Shown in pieces: positions 63,321 to 64,000 of a stretch of 64,000 bases of DNA. Every line of letters starts with the position of its first letter. The first letter of the stretch is position 1. The translations under genes and the position numbers were made by a program. Location: positions 8,928,001 through 8,992,000 of the forward strand of contig CAUJLY010000001.1 in the NCBI GenBank assembly GCA_963281155.1, written 5' to 3'. This DNA is from Rhabditophanes sp. KR3021 (lineage: Eukaryota > Nematoda > Chromadorea > Rhabditida > Alloionematidae). The notes under the pieces are model-generated. The model made no database searches. It saw only the letters and a program-made list of their open reading frames with translations, and was not told the origin of the DNA.

Positions 63321-64000
63321 ATGATAAAGAGATTTATGTTTAAGCTTTTGGTAAGATAGATTTATTCAAATTTAAGTATTTACATTTCAGTTCGTATTCT
63401 TTGTACTAGCACTTCTCATCAAGCCAGTATATTCGTTGAGTGCAGACGAGGCAGGTCAAAAGATAAAAGAAGGTTTCTATTCTGTTTATGACGCTGCAGG
63501 TAATACAATTGGCCAAATACAAAAGCTTGCCCTCGACAGACAGGCCGAAAATAAAGAAAAGTTTGAACAAAGCCAAGCAGATGCCAAGGAAAAGTTTGAT
63601 GAGGCCAAAGAACATGTAGCACATTACGGCAACATTGTTTACGACAAGTCAGGGGAAGTAATTGGTCGCTTCAAGGAAAAGTTCCAAGAGTATTCGGAGG
63701 AAGGACATAAGAAAGCAAGTGAGTATGCTATTTTGTTCAAAAAGCAAGGGATGGAACATGCTAAAAATGTTTATGATGCGACGGGCAATTTAATTGGGTA
63801 TGGTTATGAGTTTTTGAAGGAACATGGAATTCCGTTGTATGAGGAGGGAAAAAGGAAGGCAGGGGAGTATGCAAATCAGGTTAATGAGAAGTTGAAGGAG
63901 TTTGCTGATGATGAAGGTGGCATTAAGGATAAAGTTAAGGATAGTGGTGATAATTTGAAAGAAAAGGTCAAACAAAAGATCGAACGATTAGCAGAAGAAA
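63321..64000 (+). CDS. Secretory LEA-like protein, runs off the window
   Basis: Exon 1 63321-63350 and exon 2 from 63391 to the window end give at least 213 residues. The joined N-terminus (MIKRFMFKLL, then FVFFVLALLIKPVYS) is a strong signal peptide, split by the intron. The mature part is Lys/Glu/Ala-rich and helical (KEKFEQSQADAKEKFDEAKE, then KVKDSGDNLKEKVKQKIE), like LEA group 3 proteins. Three spaced motifs VYDxxGxxIG (at 63484, 63637 and 63769) punctuate the helix at 51- and 44-residue spacing; I do not know this motif from classical LEA proteins. Secreted or ER-resident LEA-like proteins are known in some anhydrobiotic animals. An apolipoprotein-like amphipathic protein is an alternative. 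Confidence 0.75.

Overview
The window reads as a gene-dense, AT-rich animal chromosome segment, most likely from a free-living nematode. The evidence is: introns of mostly 39-60 bases with GTAAG/TTTNAG ends; UTR or trans-splice-like acceptors (TTTTAG) a few bases before several start codons; a ground-like (GRL) secreted protein, a family known only from nematodes; an anion-type Cys-loop receptor; small 7TM chemoreceptor-like genes; and LEA-type proteins, which among animals are typical of desiccation-tolerant nematodes, rotifers and tardigrades. A Plectus- or Panagrolaimus-like anhydrobiotic nematode would fit, but I cannot settle the species. Exon coordinates in the evidence fields were worked out by hand from splice signals and reading-frame continuity.

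Layout. 0.5-2.4 kb: a TOCA/CIP4 F-BAR protein. 2.6-3.1 kb: an NTF2-like protein with one frameshift. 3.4-4.8 kb: a C2H2 zinc-finger protein. 7.0-12.4 kb: two related large zinc-finger proteins built from paired C2H2/C2HC fingers, 144 bases apart and probably an operon. 13.3 kb: the ground-like protein. 14.2-17.5 kb: a riboflavin transporter and a tail-anchored PDZ protein, transcribed divergently. 20.7-23.9 kb: a nine-exon Cys-loop chloride-channel-type receptor. 24.0-25.5 kb: a DNA transposon with 28-base inverted ends. 27.6-32.5 kb: a catalytically degenerate RNase H-like protein, the splicing factor CRNKL1 (with one homopolymer frameshift), and a disordered basic protein.

34-51 kb is an accessory island: an F-box/FBA protein, a 7TM receptor, broken hAT, Helitron and LINE pieces, two IgGFc-binding-domain copies (one truncated, one broken), a possible GIY-YIG protein, and an atlastin/GBP-like GTPase with a C-terminal CaaX box. 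52-53.2 kb holds a divergent RAD51, followed by two more 7TM receptors of the same local family. From 57.8 kb to the end, all on the + strand, lies a series of small hydrophilic genes ending in a cytosolic LEA-like protein with a recent 120-base internal duplication and a secretory LEA-like protein that runs off the window.

The most notable candidates are the hydrophilic/LEA cluster (cytosolic, possibly mitochondrial and secreted forms side by side), the CaaX-tailed GTPase next to the GIY-YIG-like gene, the paired-finger operon, and the RNase H pseudoenzyme.
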